Positions 1 through 10,665 are shown, counted from the stretch's first letter. The stretch: 64,000 nucleotides of DNA from Miltoncostaea sp963762825 (GCA_963762825.1 CAVXLZ010000001.1:434001-498000), one strand, 5' to 3'. Numbers and translations: made by a program. Notes: generated by a model from the sequence alone, not told the origin.

Positions 1-822
1 GGCGAGCGGATCGATCTGGACATCGCGGGGCCCGGGATCGTGCAGGCGGTACGGGAGCTGTCGTCCGATGGAGGCCCGGACTTCGGGCGCGCCATCTGCA
101 CCACCGACCGCGCCCCCAAGGGCGGGGCCTTCCGGCTGCGCCTCTCCACGGGCGAGGTCACGATCGGGGCGGCTGCGAAGGGCGCGGGCATGATCCGCCC
201 GGACATGGCCACCATGCTCGCCTACGTCACGACCGACGCCCCCCTGGCGGCCGACGACCTGCTGGCGATGGTCGCCGATGCGGCCGGCGAGTCGTTCAAC
301 CGGATCAGCGTCAACGCCCAGATGAGCCCGTCGGACACGCTCCTGGTCATGGCCGGGGGCATGGGGCCGGTCCTCAGCGGCAACGACCGCGACGTCTTCG
401 CGGCCGCCCTGGCCACGGTCTGTCGATGGCTCGCGATCCAGATGGTGAAGGACGGGGAGGGGTCCGAGCATGCCGTGCGGGTGGTCGTCGAGGGGGCGCG
501 CGATGGCGCCGAGGCCCGGGCCGTGGCGCGGGCGGTGGGGGAGTCCTCGCTCGTCAAGACCGCGATCCACGGGCGCGACCCCAACTGGGGGCGCATCTCC
601 CAGGCGGTCGGGCAGGTGCTGGCCGGCAGAGCCGGACCGGTGTCCGAGCCGGTCGTCTCGGTCGATGGGGTGCCGTTCTCCTCGCCGGAGGCGATCGAGG
701 TCATGACCCGCGACGAGTACGACCTCGAGGTGGATCTCGCCCGCGGCGACGCGCGCTCGGAGATCTGGGTGTCGGATCTCGGCCATGCCTACGTGACCAT
801 CAACGCCGACTACCACACCTGA
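1..822 (+). CDS. argJ: ArgJ, glutamate N-acetyltransferase / amino-acid acetyltransferase (5' end missing)
   Basis: The gene enters from the left edge; 273 codons are visible before the stop. ArgJ moves the acetyl group from N-acetylornithine to glutamate in the cyclic arginine pathway. The precursor cleaves itself at the Thr of the motif KGAGMIRPDMATML, coded at 211-213, and that Thr becomes the N-terminal nucleophile of the beta chain; the motif is intact here. The C-terminal signature GRDPNWGRI is also present. argB and argD lie 3.7 kb downstream on the same strand, after a metal-transport cassette. The start and most of the alpha chain are outside the window. Confidence 0.95.
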   Translation, partial: GERIDLDIAGPGIVQAVRELSSDGGPDFGRAICTTDRAPKGGAFRLRLSTGEVTIGAAAKGAGMIRPDMATMLAYVTTDAPLAADDLLAMVADAAGESFNRISVNAQMSPSDTLLVMAGGMGPVLSGNDRDVFAAALATVCRWLAIQMVKDGEGSEHAVRVVVEGARDGAEARAVARAVGESSLVKTAIHGRDPNWGRISQAVGQVLAGRAGPVSEPVVSVDGVPFSSPEAIEVMTRDEYDLEVDLARGDARSEIWVSDLGHAYVTINADYHT

Positions 823-829
823 TCGGATC

Positions 830-2143
830 TCAGGGGACGAGCGTCTGGATCAGCAGGAAGCCGTTCAGAGCGACGATCAGGACGACCACGACGCTCGCGA
901 TCGCGGTGGTCGCCCGCCGGTTGACGAGCCCGCCCATCAGGTCCCTGCGTCGACAGAAGCCGAGCAGGGGGATGAGCGCGAACGGGATGCCGAAGGAGAG
1001 TACGACCTGGCTCAGGATCAGCACCCGGCTGGGGTTGATGCCGATCGCGAGGACGACCAGGGCGGGCGCCATGGTGATCCCGCGCCGGAAGAGCAGCGGG
1101 ATCTGACGGTCGATGAAGCCCTGCATCACCACCTGGCCGGCCAATGTCCCCACCGACGACGAGGACAGGCCGGACGCAAGCAGCGCGGCACCGAAGGCGA
1201 TCTGGGCGTGGGTCCCAACGAGGGAGCCGAGCTTGTCGAACACCTCGTCGATGTCCTCGACGCCGGTGAGCCCGCGGCTGTGGAAGACGCCGGCCGCCAT
1301 GATGAGCATCGACATGTTGATCGCGCCGGCGATCACCATGGCGATCACCACGTCGATCTGCTCGAAGCGGAAGATCTTCCGCCGCTCCTCCTCGCTGCGA
1401 CCCACCACGCGCCGCTGGGTCAGGGCCGAATGCAGGTAGATCACGTGCGGCATGACCGTCGCCCCGAGGATCCCCGTGGCGAGCAGCACGCTCTCGGTGC
1501 CGTCGAATCCCGGGATCACGAGGCCTTTGGCGATGCCGGAGGGTGAGGGGTCCGAGAGGAAGAACTGGACCGCGAAGCCCACGACGATCACGCCCACGAG
1601 AAGGGTGATGGCGATCTCGAGCGGCCGCGCCCCACGAGACTGGAGCGCGAGGATCGCGAACGAGAACACCCCGGTCAGGATCCCCGCCCAGAAGAGCGGG
1701 ATCCCGAACAGCAGGTAGAAGCCGAGGGCCGCCCCGATGAACTCGGCGAGATCGGTCGCCATGGCGATGATCTCCGCCTGCACCCAGAGGACCAGGGCCA
1801 CCGGGCGCGGATACCTGGCCCGACAGACCTCCGGCAGGTTCATCCCCGTGGCGATCCCGAGCTTCGCCGACATCGTCTGGATCAGCATCGCCATGAGGTT
1901 CGACGCGAGGATGACCCAGAGCAGCATGTAGCCGAACTGAGAGCCCGCGGCCACGTTGGTGGCGAAGTTGCCCGGGTTGACGTAGGCCACGGCCGCGATG
2001 AAGGCCGGCCCGAGGAACGGGAGGACCGCGCGGAACCCCCGGCTCTGTCCTCCCAGTGAGCGGCGCGCGGCCTCGGCGACACGTGCCTCCCCGGGGAGGA
2101 CGCGCTCGACGATGTCGGGGGGCGGGTGGGGCTTCTCGGTCAC
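830..2143 (-). CDS. mntH: Nramp-family divalent metal (Mn2+/Fe2+) transporter, MntH type
   Basis: A 437-residue inner-membrane proton-coupled metal importer with about 11 hydrophobic segments. The TM6 signature MPHVIYLHS, holding a metal-ligating Met, is intact. The TM1 signature, normally DPGN, reads NPGN at residues 56-59: Asn (codon AAC) replaces the Asp that ligates metal in characterised Nramps. It ends 7 bp from argJ (convergent) and diverges from the multicopper oxidase gene. A TAGCCATGGCTA palindrome lies 50 bp upstream of the ATG, a plausible metalloregulator site. Family is certain; whether the substitution changes selectivity is unknown. Confidence 0.93.
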   Translation of the reverse strand: MTEKPHPPPDIVERVLPGEARVAEAARRSLGGQSRGFRAVLPFLGPAFIAAVAYVNPGNFATNVAAGSQFGYMLLWVILASNLMAMLIQTMSAKLGIATGMNLPEVCRARYPRPVALVLWVQAEIIAMATDLAEFIGAALGFYLLFGIPLFWAGILTGVFSFAILALQSRGARPLEIAITLLVGVIVVGFAVQFFLSDPSPSGIAKGLVIPGFDGTESVLLATGILGATVMPHVIYLHSALTQRRVVGRSEEERRKIFRFEQIDVVIAMVIAGAINMSMLIMAAGVFHSRGLTGVEDIDEVFDKLGSLVGTHAQIAFGAALLASGLSSSSVGTLAGQVVMQGFIDRQIPLLFRRGITMAPALVVLAIGINPSRVLILSQVVLSFGIPFALIPLLGFCRRRDLMGGLVNRRATTAIASVVVVLIVALNGFLLIQTLVP

Positions 2144-2192
2144 GTGGCGGGCGCCACTGTAGCGGCTACCGTGCCGGGGCTCCGCTTGAAAC

Positions 2193-2204
2193 TAGCCATG
2201 GCTA
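2193..2204. promoter_or_regulatory. Perfect 12-bp palindrome TAGCCATGGCTA between divergent mntH and multicopper oxidase genes
   Basis: A perfect dyad in the 77-bp divergent intergenic region, 17 bp before the oxidase ATG and 50 bp before the mntH ATG. The flanks extend the TA-rich ends (AAC on the left, AACG on the right). DtxR/MntR-family repressors bind TAG-rich dyads, and such a regulator is coded at 22955-23635. The regulator assignment is inference. Confidence 0.45.
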
Positions 2205-2220
2205 ACGGTAAGAGTAAGCC

Positions 2221-3227
2221 ATGGAAAAGAAAGGACTCACGCGCCGCCAGGTGCTCATGGGAGCCGCACCGGCGATCGCCGCCCTGCCGATGGCGGGCCT
2301 CGCGGTCGCACCGTCGCTGCTCGAGGCGGCCCCCGCGCCCGGCGAGGTCACCTCCCACGCGGCGGCCGGACACGCCGCGATGATCGGCGACGGAGCGCCT
2401 GCGGTGGGTGAGGCCGGGCGATCTCGATCGGCTGCTCATCCCGCCTCCCGCTCTGCCCTACGAGCCGGGCCGGGTGCGGAGGTACACCCTGATGGCGATC
2501 GATCGCGAGATCGAGATCTACCCGGGCGTCCTCTTCGCCGCCTGGACCTACAACGGCACGGTGCCCGGGCCGGTCATCCGCGCGACCGAGGGCGACATCC
2601 TCGAGGTGCGTTTCGTGAACGAGGGCTCGCACCCGCACACGATCCACTTCCACGGGATCCACCCGACCGACATGGACGGCGTGTTCGAGATCGTGGAGCC
2701 CGGCGGCTACGTTCACGTACCGCTTCGAGGCACGCCCGTACGGGATGCAGCTCTACCACTGCCACGCGACGCCGCTGAAGAAGCACATCCACAAGGGGCT
2801 CTACGGCGCCTTCATCATCGATCCGCGGGAGCCCCGCGCCCCGGCGCAGGAGCTCGTGATGGTGATGAACGGCTACGACACCGACGGCGACGGGGCCAAC
2901 AACTTCTACTCGGTCAACGGCCCGGCGTTCTTCCACGCCAAGCATCCGATCCGGGTCAAGCGCTCCGAGACCGTGCGGATCTACCTGGCCAACCTGACCG
3001 AGTTCGACCTGATCAACTCGTTCCACCTCCACGGCGAGTTCTTCCGGTACTACCGCACCGGCAGCACCGACCAGTTCGAGTACACCGACACGGTGATGCT
3101 CTGCCAGGGCGAGCGCGGCATCATCGAGATCGACTTCCACAACCCCGGGCTGTTCATGTTCCACGCCCACCAGTCCGAGTTCACCGAGCTCGGCTGGATG
3201 GGCTTCTTCGACGTGCAGGACGCGTGA
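2221..3227 (+). CDS. Tat-exported two-domain multicopper oxidase (two frame breaks)
   Basis: About 335 residues once two +1 frame breaks are bridged (near 2400-2410 and at 2711-2716). The N-terminus has a Tat signal: TRRQVL followed by an Ala-rich hydrophobic stretch. Domain 1 has the copper motifs HTIHFHG and YHCHATPLKKHIHKG, with the type-1 Cys in HCH (2757-2765) and no axial Met. Domain 2 has SFHLHG and FMFHAHQSEF, where Ala replaces the type-1 Cys. A type-1 site in domain 1 only matches the type C two-domain oxidase layout. The substrate (laccase-like, or Mn/Fe/Cu oxidation) is not readable. Stop overlaps the next start (GTGA). Confidence 0.85.
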
Positions 3228-4445
3228 GCACGGGGTCCGCCGAGCGCCTTCGCCCGGGTCGTGGGGCGTGCACGCCTCTGGCACTCGTGCCGATCGTCCT
3301 GCTCGTGGCGATCGCCGGCCTCTTCGTCTCGTCCGGCGGCTCCATCACGGGCCTGGTGGGCCAGAACCCGCCCGCCGGCCGACGCGTTCGACGTGCGCCG
3401 GGTCGAGTTCGCCCCGGGCGAGGTGCGCGATCCACGTCCGCAACCCGCAGGCCCGAGGACCTGACGATCGCCGCCGTCACGGTCGACGACGCGATCTACC
3501 CCTTCACCGTGGACGGCCCGACGACCCTCGGCCGTCTGCGCTCGGCCACCATCCGGGTGCCGTTCACACTGGGTCGAGGACGACCCGTACACGGTCGGCG
3601 TGACCAGCTCGACCGGCATCGAGACCCCCTTCGCCGTGGCCGCTGCGGTGCCCACGCGCACGGTGGGCACCTCGCAGCGTGGGCGGCTACGCCCTGATCG
3701 GCTTCCTGGTCGGGGTGGTCCCGGTCGCCCTCGGGATGCTCTGGCTCCCGTCGCTGCGTCGGGTGGATCCGCGCTGGCTGGCGGGCTTCATGGCGCTCAC
3801 CGGCGGGCTGCTGACCTTCCTCGCGGTCGATGCGCTCTCGGAGGCCCTGTCGCTCCAGGGGGCGCTGCCGGGAGCGCTCGGCGGTCCAGGGCTGGTGCTG
3901 GTCGGAGTCGCCCTGAGCTACCTCGGGCTCGACCTGGGTCTCCCACCGCCTCGCACGCCGGAGCCCCTCGGCCGACCCCGGAGCGCCGCTCGCGGGCGTC
4001 GCGCTGGCCACGATGGTCGCGATCGGGATCGGCGTCCACAATCTCGGCGAGGGGCTGGCGATCGGCACCTCCTTCGCGGTCGGGGAGCTCGCCCTCGGCA
4101 CGCTTCCTGATCGTCGGCTTCATGGTGCACAACGTCACCGAGGGGCTCGGCATCGTCGCGCCGATCGCAGAGGGCCGGCGGACCGGCGCCGGTCGCCTGG
4201 TCGCGCTCGCGCTCGTCGCCGGCGCTCCGGCGATCCTCGGCGCCTGGATCGGGGGCTTCGTCTCCAACGAGATCCTCGCGGTGCTCTTCTTCTCGCTTGC
4301 GGTCGGCGCCGCCCTCCAGGTGGTCGTCGAGGTCGGGCGCTACATCGCCCGCCGGGCGCCCGGCGGGCTCGATTCCGGCGCCGTGGTCGGCGGGTTCCTG
4401 GCGGGCATCGCGATCATGTACGCCACGGGGCTGCTCGCGGGCTGA
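3224..4445 (+). CDS. ZIP-family metal transporter with N-terminal cupredoxin-like domain (seven frame breaks)
   Basis: About 405 residues when seven +1 breaks are bridged (near 3387, 3428, 3452, 3570, 3675, 3937 and 4098). The GTG start overlaps the oxidase stop. Order: one N-terminal membrane segment (PIVLLVAIAGLFV), a beta-rich domain of about 110 residues including VRRVEFAPGEV and VPFTWVEDDPYTVGV, resembling a cupredoxin fold, then 7-8 membrane helices. ZIP motifs are HNLGEGLAIG (near 4037) and HNVTEGLGIVAP (near 4127). The reading is consistent in every piece, so the breaks look like base insertions rather than gene decay. It probably works with the oxidase in metal uptake; the metal is unknown. 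Confidence 0.75.
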
Positions 4446-4505
4446 GCGGTGCGGCCGGGGTCCGTCTCCGCCAAACGCCGCGCCATATGCGACCATCCGC
4501 CGCCG

Positions 4506-5390
4506 ATGGCCGATCGCACCCCCACCTCCGATCCCCGGACCGACCTCGAGCCCCGCGTCGGCGTGTTGCTCGAGGCGCTCCCGTACATCCGCGAGTTCGC
4601 GGGTGCGACGGTGGTGATCAAGTACGGCGGCGCGGCGATGACCACCCCCGAGCTGAAGGCCTCTTTCGCGCGCGACGTGGCGCTGCTGAAACTGGTGGGC
4701 ATGAAGCCGGTGATCGTGCACGGGGGTGGGCCGGACATCTCCCGCTACTCCGACCGCCTCGGCCTGGAGGTGCGCTTCGTGCAGGGGCTGCGGGTGACCG
4801 ACGCCCCCACCATGGAGCTGGTCAAGATGGTCCTCGTCGGGAAGATCAACAAGGAGATCGTCGCGCAGCTCCACGTCGCAGGGGCACCCGCCGTGGGTCT
4901 GGCGGGCGACGACGGCGGGCTCATCCGGGCCGAGAAGGCATCCAGTCCCGACGGCGACCTGGGCTTCGTGGGACGGGTGGCCGGCATCGAGCCGAAGGTT
5001 CTCGAGCGCCTCTCCGACTTCGTGCCCGTGGTCGCGTCGGTCGGGGTCGACGCGGACGGCCAGAGCTACAACATCAACGCGGACACCGTCGCCGGACACC
5101 TCGCGTCGGCCCTCGGGGCCCGCAAGGCGATCTTCCTCACCGATGTCGAGGGCATATTCCGCGACTTCTCCGACCCGTCCAGCCTGATCAGCGAGTGCCG
5201 CCTGCACGACCTGCGTGAGCTGTTGTCGTCGGGTGCGATCGGAGCCGGGATGATCCCCAAGCTGGGGGCGGTGGTCGCCGCCCTCGAGGCCGGCGTGCAC
5301 GAGGCCCACATCGTGGATGGGCGGATACCGCATTCGGTGCTGATCGAGATCTTCACCGAAACGGGCATCGGGACGAAGGTGACCGCGTGA
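4506..5390 (+). CDS. argB: Acetylglutamate kinase
   Basis: A 294-residue cytoplasmic amino-acid kinase that phosphorylates N-acetylglutamate, the second step of arginine synthesis. Seen: VIKYGGAAM (phosphate-binding lysine), VHGGGP, and the C-terminal GAGMIPKL with its conserved Lys. I chose the ATG at 4506; in-frame codons upstream (from 4449) do not resemble the family. The 3' end overlaps argD by four bases (GTGA), so the two are probably translationally coupled. Confidence 0.96.
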   Translation: MADRTPTSDPRTDLEPRVGVLLEALPYIREFAGATVVIKYGGAAMTTPELKASFARDVALLKLVGMKPVIVHGGGPDISRYSDRLGLEVRFVQGLRVTDAPTMELVKMVLVGKINKEIVAQLHVAGAPAVGLAGDDGGLIRAEKASSPDGDLGFVGRVAGIEPKVLERLSDFVPVVASVGVDADGQSYNINADTVAGHLASALGARKAIFLTDVEGIFRDFSDPSSLISECRLHDLRELLSSGAIGAGMIPKLGAVVAALEAGVHEAHIVDGRIPHSVLIEIFTETGIGTKVTA

Positions 5391-6566
5391 TCGACGAGGC
5401 CCTGGTGCAGCGCGAGGCCGCCGCGTTGATGCCGACCTACCGGCGTCAGCCGGTCGCGTTCGTGCGCGGGGAGGGAGCGTCCCTCTTCGACGCCGACGGC
5501 CGGCGCTACGTTCGACTGCATGGCCGGCATCTCGATGAACAACGCCGGCCACTGCCATCCGGCGGTCGTCGAGGCGGTCGCCCATCAGGCGGCCCGGCTG
5601 ATCAACGTCTCCAACCTCTACTACACCGAGCCGATGGTGGCCCTCGCCGAGTGGATCCGCGATCGCTCTCTGGGCGGGCGGGTCTACTTCTGCAACTCGG
5701 GGGCCGAGGCCAGCGAGGCGGCCCTGAAGCTCGCGCGCAAGCACGGCGGTCCCGATCGCACCGAGGTCGTCGCGCTGGTGGACGGCTTCCATGGGCGCAC
5801 CTACGGGGCGCTCTCGCTCACGGGGCAGCCGGGCAAGCAGGAGCCCTTCCGGCCGTTGGTCCCCGGCGTCCGCCACGTGGAGCGCGACGATCTCGAGGGG
5901 CTCGAGCTCGCCGTCGGCCCCTCCACATGCGCCATCTTCCTCGAGATCGTGCAGGGGGAGGTCGGCGTGCATCCGGTGTCCCACGAGATGATCCGCCTGG
6001 CGCGGGAGCTGGCGGACCGGCACGGGGCGCTGCTCGTCGTCGACGAGATCCAGACAGGCCTCTCGCGCACCGGTCCGCTGTTCGCGTATCAGGACGTCGG
6101 GGTCACGCCCGACGTCATGTGCCTCGCCAAGAGCCTGGGCGGCGGCGTGCCGATCGGGGCCCTCGTGGCGGGGCCCCGGTACGACGCGGTGCTGCAGCCC
6201 GGCGATCACGGTTCGACGTTCGCCGGGGGGCCGCTCGCCTGCGCGGCGGCGCTCGCCTCGTGCGCGGTGCTCGGTGACGCGGCGCTGCAGCAGTCGGTAC
6301 GCGACAAGGGCGCGGCGCTCCTCGCCGGGCTGGAGGGGCTGGTGGAGGACGGACTGGCGACCGAGGCGCGCGGCCGCGGGCTGATGTGCGCCATCGATCT
6401 TCCTCGCGCCCGGGGGGCGGAGGTCGTCGCCGGGCTGCTCGAGCGCGGCTTCCTGGTCAACAACACCTCGGAGCGCACCGTGCGAATGCTGCCCCCCCTC
6501 GTCATCGATCAGGAGGATCTGGACTCTCTGATCGATGCCATGCGGCAGGTTTTGGCGGAGGTTTAA
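5387..6566 (+). CDS. argD: Acetylornithine aminotransferase (one frame break)
   Basis: Class III PLP aminotransferase converting N-acetylglutamate semialdehyde to N-acetylornithine; about 392 residues when repaired. The first 41 codons run from GTG 5387. The frame then shifts by one at GTTCGAC (5510-5516); removing one T gives RRYVDCMAGI, exactly the family sequence. PLP motifs follow: SGAEASEAALKLAR, DEIQTG, and the Schiff-base Lys in MCLAKSLGGG. GTGA overlap with argB. The break is probably a sequence error because the rest is fully conserved. No argF, argR or argH follows. Confidence 0.9.
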
Positions 6567-6601
6567 CCGAACCCCGGGCCGCCTGGGTTAGGCTCGCCGG
6601 C

Positions 6602-6624
6602 GTGAGCGGACAGGAGGACGAGAG

Positions 6625-6628
<4 letters not shown>
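6602..6628 (+). CDS. Candidate 8-codon leader ORF (MSGQEDER) before the ABC exporter
   Basis: A GTG-started mini-ORF of eight codons whose TGA overlaps the GTG start of the ABC ATPase (GTGA at 6625-6628). A -10-like hexamer TAGGCT (6589-6594) lies 7 nt before its GTG, so the transcript may begin at the mini-ORF start codon. Its GGAGG also serves as the ribosome binding site of the next gene. It could equally be just leader RNA; the evidence is positional only. Confidence 0.35.
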
Positions 6629-7379
<751 letters not shown>

Positions 7380-7383
<4 letters not shown>

Positions 7384-9902
7384 TCGCCCGGCAGGCCCTC
7401 CGGAACCTGCTCGCGAGCAAGCTCCGGCTCTTCCTCACGTCCCTGGCGATCGTGCTCGGGGTTGGCTTCGTGGTCGGCTCGTTCGTGCTCGGCGACACCA
7501 TCAACAAGGCCTTCGACGGCGTCTTCGAGACCGCCAACGCCGGCGTCGCGGTGGAGATCCGCGGCGAGGAGACGGTCTCCGAGGCGGATCGCCAGCCCGT
7601 GCCGGCCTCGCTCCTGCCCACGATCCGCGCGGTGGACGGCGTTCGCACGGCCGAGGGCACCGTCTTCGGCACCGCCCAGATCATCGGTGCCGACGGGGAG
7701 CCCGCTGGTGTCCAGGGGCCACCCGCCCTCGGTTTCAGCTGGTCCGATGACGTGGAGCTGAACCCGTTGCGCATCACCGCGGGCGCCCCCCCGCGCGCCG
7801 ACGAGGACGTGGTGATCGACAAGACCACGGCCGATGCGGAGAAGTTCACGACCGGCGATCGCGTGCGCATCATCACCGCCTCGGGCTCAGCCGAGTACCG
7901 GTTGGTCGGGATCGTCGCCTTCGGCGAGCAGAACAACCTCGCCGGGGCCACCCTCGCCGCCTTCACCACCGCGACGGCGCAGCGCATCTTCGACTCCCCC
8001 GGCCGCTTCGTGACGGTGAGCGCCACCGCTGAGCCGGGCGTCGCGCACGGCGCCCTCGCGAGCCGGATCCAGGCCGCCCTGCCGGCGGGCTATGAGGCGG
8101 TCACCGGGGAGACCGCGGCCCAGGAGGCCAGCGACCAGTTCAAGCAGTTCGTGGACATCTTCCGCAACTTCCTGCTCGGCTTCGCGGCGATCGCCCTCTT
8201 CGTGGGCAGCTTCATCATCTTCAACGCCTTCAAGATCACCGTCGCTCAGCGCACCCGCCAGATCGGCTTGCTGAGGGCGGTCGGCGCCTCCGGGCGCCAG
8301 GTGGTCGGCTCGGTGCTGCTGGAGTCGGCCCTGATCGGCCTTGCCGCATCGGTGATCGGCATCCTCTTCGGAATCGCCTTCGCCGCGCTGCTGCGCGCCG
8401 GCTTCAACGCGGTGGGCGCCTCGCTTCCGCCCACCAGTCTCCAGATCCAGCCGCGCTCTCTGATCGCCGGCCTGATCGTGGGGATGCTCGTCACGCTGGC
8501 CTCCGCCCTCGCGCCGGCGCTGCGCGCAAGCCGGGTGCCACCGATCGCCGCGATGCACGACGTCCAGGTCACGGGCTCGGCGAGGGTCCGGCTGGTGCTC
8601 TCGGTCGCGCTCACGGCCCTCGGCGTCGCCCTGGTCCTGCTCGGCCTGCTCGCGCCCCTCGGCGGCCTCGCAGAGCGCTTCAGCCTCATCGGGCTCGGCG
8701 CCGTGCTGCTGTTCATCGGCGCCGCGATGCTCACCCAGTACGTCGCCCGGCCGCTGGCTCGCGCCATCGGAGCGCCGATGGCGCGAACGGGCCTTGCCGG
8801 AAAGCTCGGTCAGGGCAACGCGATGCGCAATCCCTCGCGTACGGCCCAGACGGCGGCCGCCCTCACGATCGGCGTCGCTCTGGTGACCGGGGTGACCGTC
8901 TTCGCGGCATCGCTCAACGAGACCTTCATCGGGACGCTCGACAAGCGGGTCAGGGCCGACCTCGTGATCCTCTCGAGCAATCAGCTGCCGTTCAGCCCGG
9001 CCGCCGCCGCCTCCCTCAAGGACAGCCCGGAGCTCACCGCGGTCACCGCGTGGCGCAGCGGTGAGTTCAAGGACCCGGGGGGGAGCGTCGAGAGCGTGTC
9101 GGCGGTCGATCCGGCGCTGCTCACCGACCTGTACGACCCCGGGGTGTCCGAGGGCTCGGCGGAGGCTCTCTCCGGGCCTCGCACGATCGCCGTCTTCACG
9201 GACTACGCGAAGGACAACGACCTCCGCGTGGGCTCGACCCTGCGGGCGCTCTTCGCGCGCACCGGAGAGACACCGCTGCGCGTCGTCGCCGTCTTCGACG
9301 ACGAGAGCTTCGGCCAGTTCTTCGTCTCACTCGACGAGTACGCGCGCAACTACGTCACCCAGGAGGATGTGGTCATCCTCGCGCGCGCGGCCCCCGGGAT
9401 CACGCCCGAGGCCGCCAAGGGGGTGGCCGAGAGCGACCTCACGGACTACCCGAACCTCGACGTGCGCACGAAGGCCGAGTACAAGGACTTCGTCGCCGGG
9501 CAGATCAACACGTTCCTGCGCCTGTTCTACGTGCTGCTGGCGATGGCCGTGATCATCGCGATCTTCGGCATCGTGCTGACCCTTGCCCTTTCCGTGTTCG
9601 AGCGCACCCGCGAGATCGGATTGCTGCGGGCCGTCGGTCTCTCACGGCGCAGCGTGCGCGCCATGATCCGCTGGGAGGCGATCATCGTGGCGCTGATCGG
9701 CGCGCTCGTGGGGCTCGTGCTCGGCGTCTTCCTCGGGGTCGTGAGCGTCTCGGCCATCCCCGAGTTCAAGGCCCTCGCGATCCCCTGGGGCACGATGCTC
9801 GTGTTCCTGGTGATCGCGGCGGTGTTCGGCGTGCTGGCGGCGATCCTGCCGGCGCGCCGGGCGGCGAGGCTGAACATCCTCGAGGCGATCCAGAACGAGT
9901 AG
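7380..9902 (+). CDS. FtsX/MacB-type ABC permease, duplicated form
   Basis: An 840-residue inner-membrane protein with two FtsX-like units: an N-terminal helix (about 17-40), an extracytoplasmic MacB-like domain (about 45-240), three helices (about 265-390), then a second copy with helices near 410-470 and a final three near 715-835. The motif TRQIGLLRAVGAS recurs as TREIGLLRAVGLS, typical of the family. I chose ATG 7380, which overlaps the ATPase stop; the frame is open upstream but that part runs through the ATPase gene. It forms the exporter with the preceding ATPase. Confidence 0.92.
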
Positions 9903-9924
9903 GCGCCCCGCGCTGCGGGTGTCC

Positions 9925-10425
9925 TCAGGCGGCCTGGGCGGCGGGCAGGGCGACCGAGGTCACCAGCGCCGGCCCCGCGGAGCTGCGCAGGAACCCGACG
10001 TTCACCTGCGTGCCGTCTCCGCGCGAGCTGAGTCCGAAGTCGTCGGCGAGGCGGCTGATGATGATCAGCCCGCGGCCGCGGATGCTCGTCGGCGGCGGCG
10101 GGGCCGAGGGAACCACCGGCAGGAGCGAGCCGGGACGACCCTCGTCGACCACCCGGACGTCCACCCGGTCTGGTGTGACCGAGAGCCCCACCTCGACGGT
10201 GCCCGCCCCCGTCGAGCCGTGCTCGATCGCGTTCGTCAGGGCCTCGGTCGAGGCCAGCAGGACTCTGCTGGTGCCCTCCACCGGCCAGTCCTCGCGGCTC
10301 AGCACGCAGGCGAGGGTGGAGCGCACGAACGAGACGACCGCGAGATCGGCGGGGATCCTCAGGGATGACTGGACGCCGTAGCTCACTGTGCGCTTCCGGG
10401 AGGGGGAGGCGAGATCGAGGCTCAT
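9925..10425 (-). CDS. Anti-sigma-factor-type histidine-kinase-like ATPase (RsbW-like)
   Basis: A 166-residue soluble protein with a GHKL ATPase fold: N-box EALTNAIEHGS, G1 box VDEGRP and G2 box GRGLIIISRLAD. Such proteins bind sigma factors or phosphorylate anti-anti-sigma partners in general-stress switches. No partner gene adjoins it. The ATG at 10425 starts the conserved part; an upstream in-frame extension to 10578 is low-complexity. It diverges from argG and converges with the exporter permease, 22 bp away. Confidence 0.8.
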   Translation of the reverse strand: MSLDLASPSRKRTVSYGVQSSLRIPADLAVVSFVRSTLACVLSREDWPVEGTSRVLLASTEALTNAIEHGSTGAGTVEVGLSVTPDRVDVRVVDEGRPGSLLPVVPSAPPPPTSIRGRGLIIISRLADDFGLSSRGDGTQVNVGFLRSSAGPALVTSVALPAAQAA

Positions 10426-10665
10426 TGCATCGTTATCGGCGGGTATACGGCAGAACTCCACCCCCTCGATACCCCCGTTCGGCGAGGCTGTCGCGATCCC
10501 TCCCCCTCCCCCGGGTGGCCCCCGTAGGGGAGGTGTCGATTCCGGCACGGGACCTCGAGTGGCGTTTTCCGGCTGCATCGCCGGGGATTCGCCCGTGAGC
10601 CGGAGGCCAACCTCTGACGCGGGACACTAGACTTCGCGCGGCCATTTCCGACCGGAGGAAGCAGC

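Noticed and set aside
5387..5600. Programmed +1 ribosomal frameshift in argD and the other broken genes
   Set aside because: The codon phase at the shared GTTC motif differs between genes and one case is on the opposite strand, so no common slippery codon exists; the effect is at the DNA level.
10426..10665. A small gene in the gap between the RsbW-like gene and argG
   Set aside because: The frames there are Gly/Pro/Arg-rich without a ribosome site; the stretch is better read as two divergent leaders, with TAGACT near 10629 as an argG -10 candidate.
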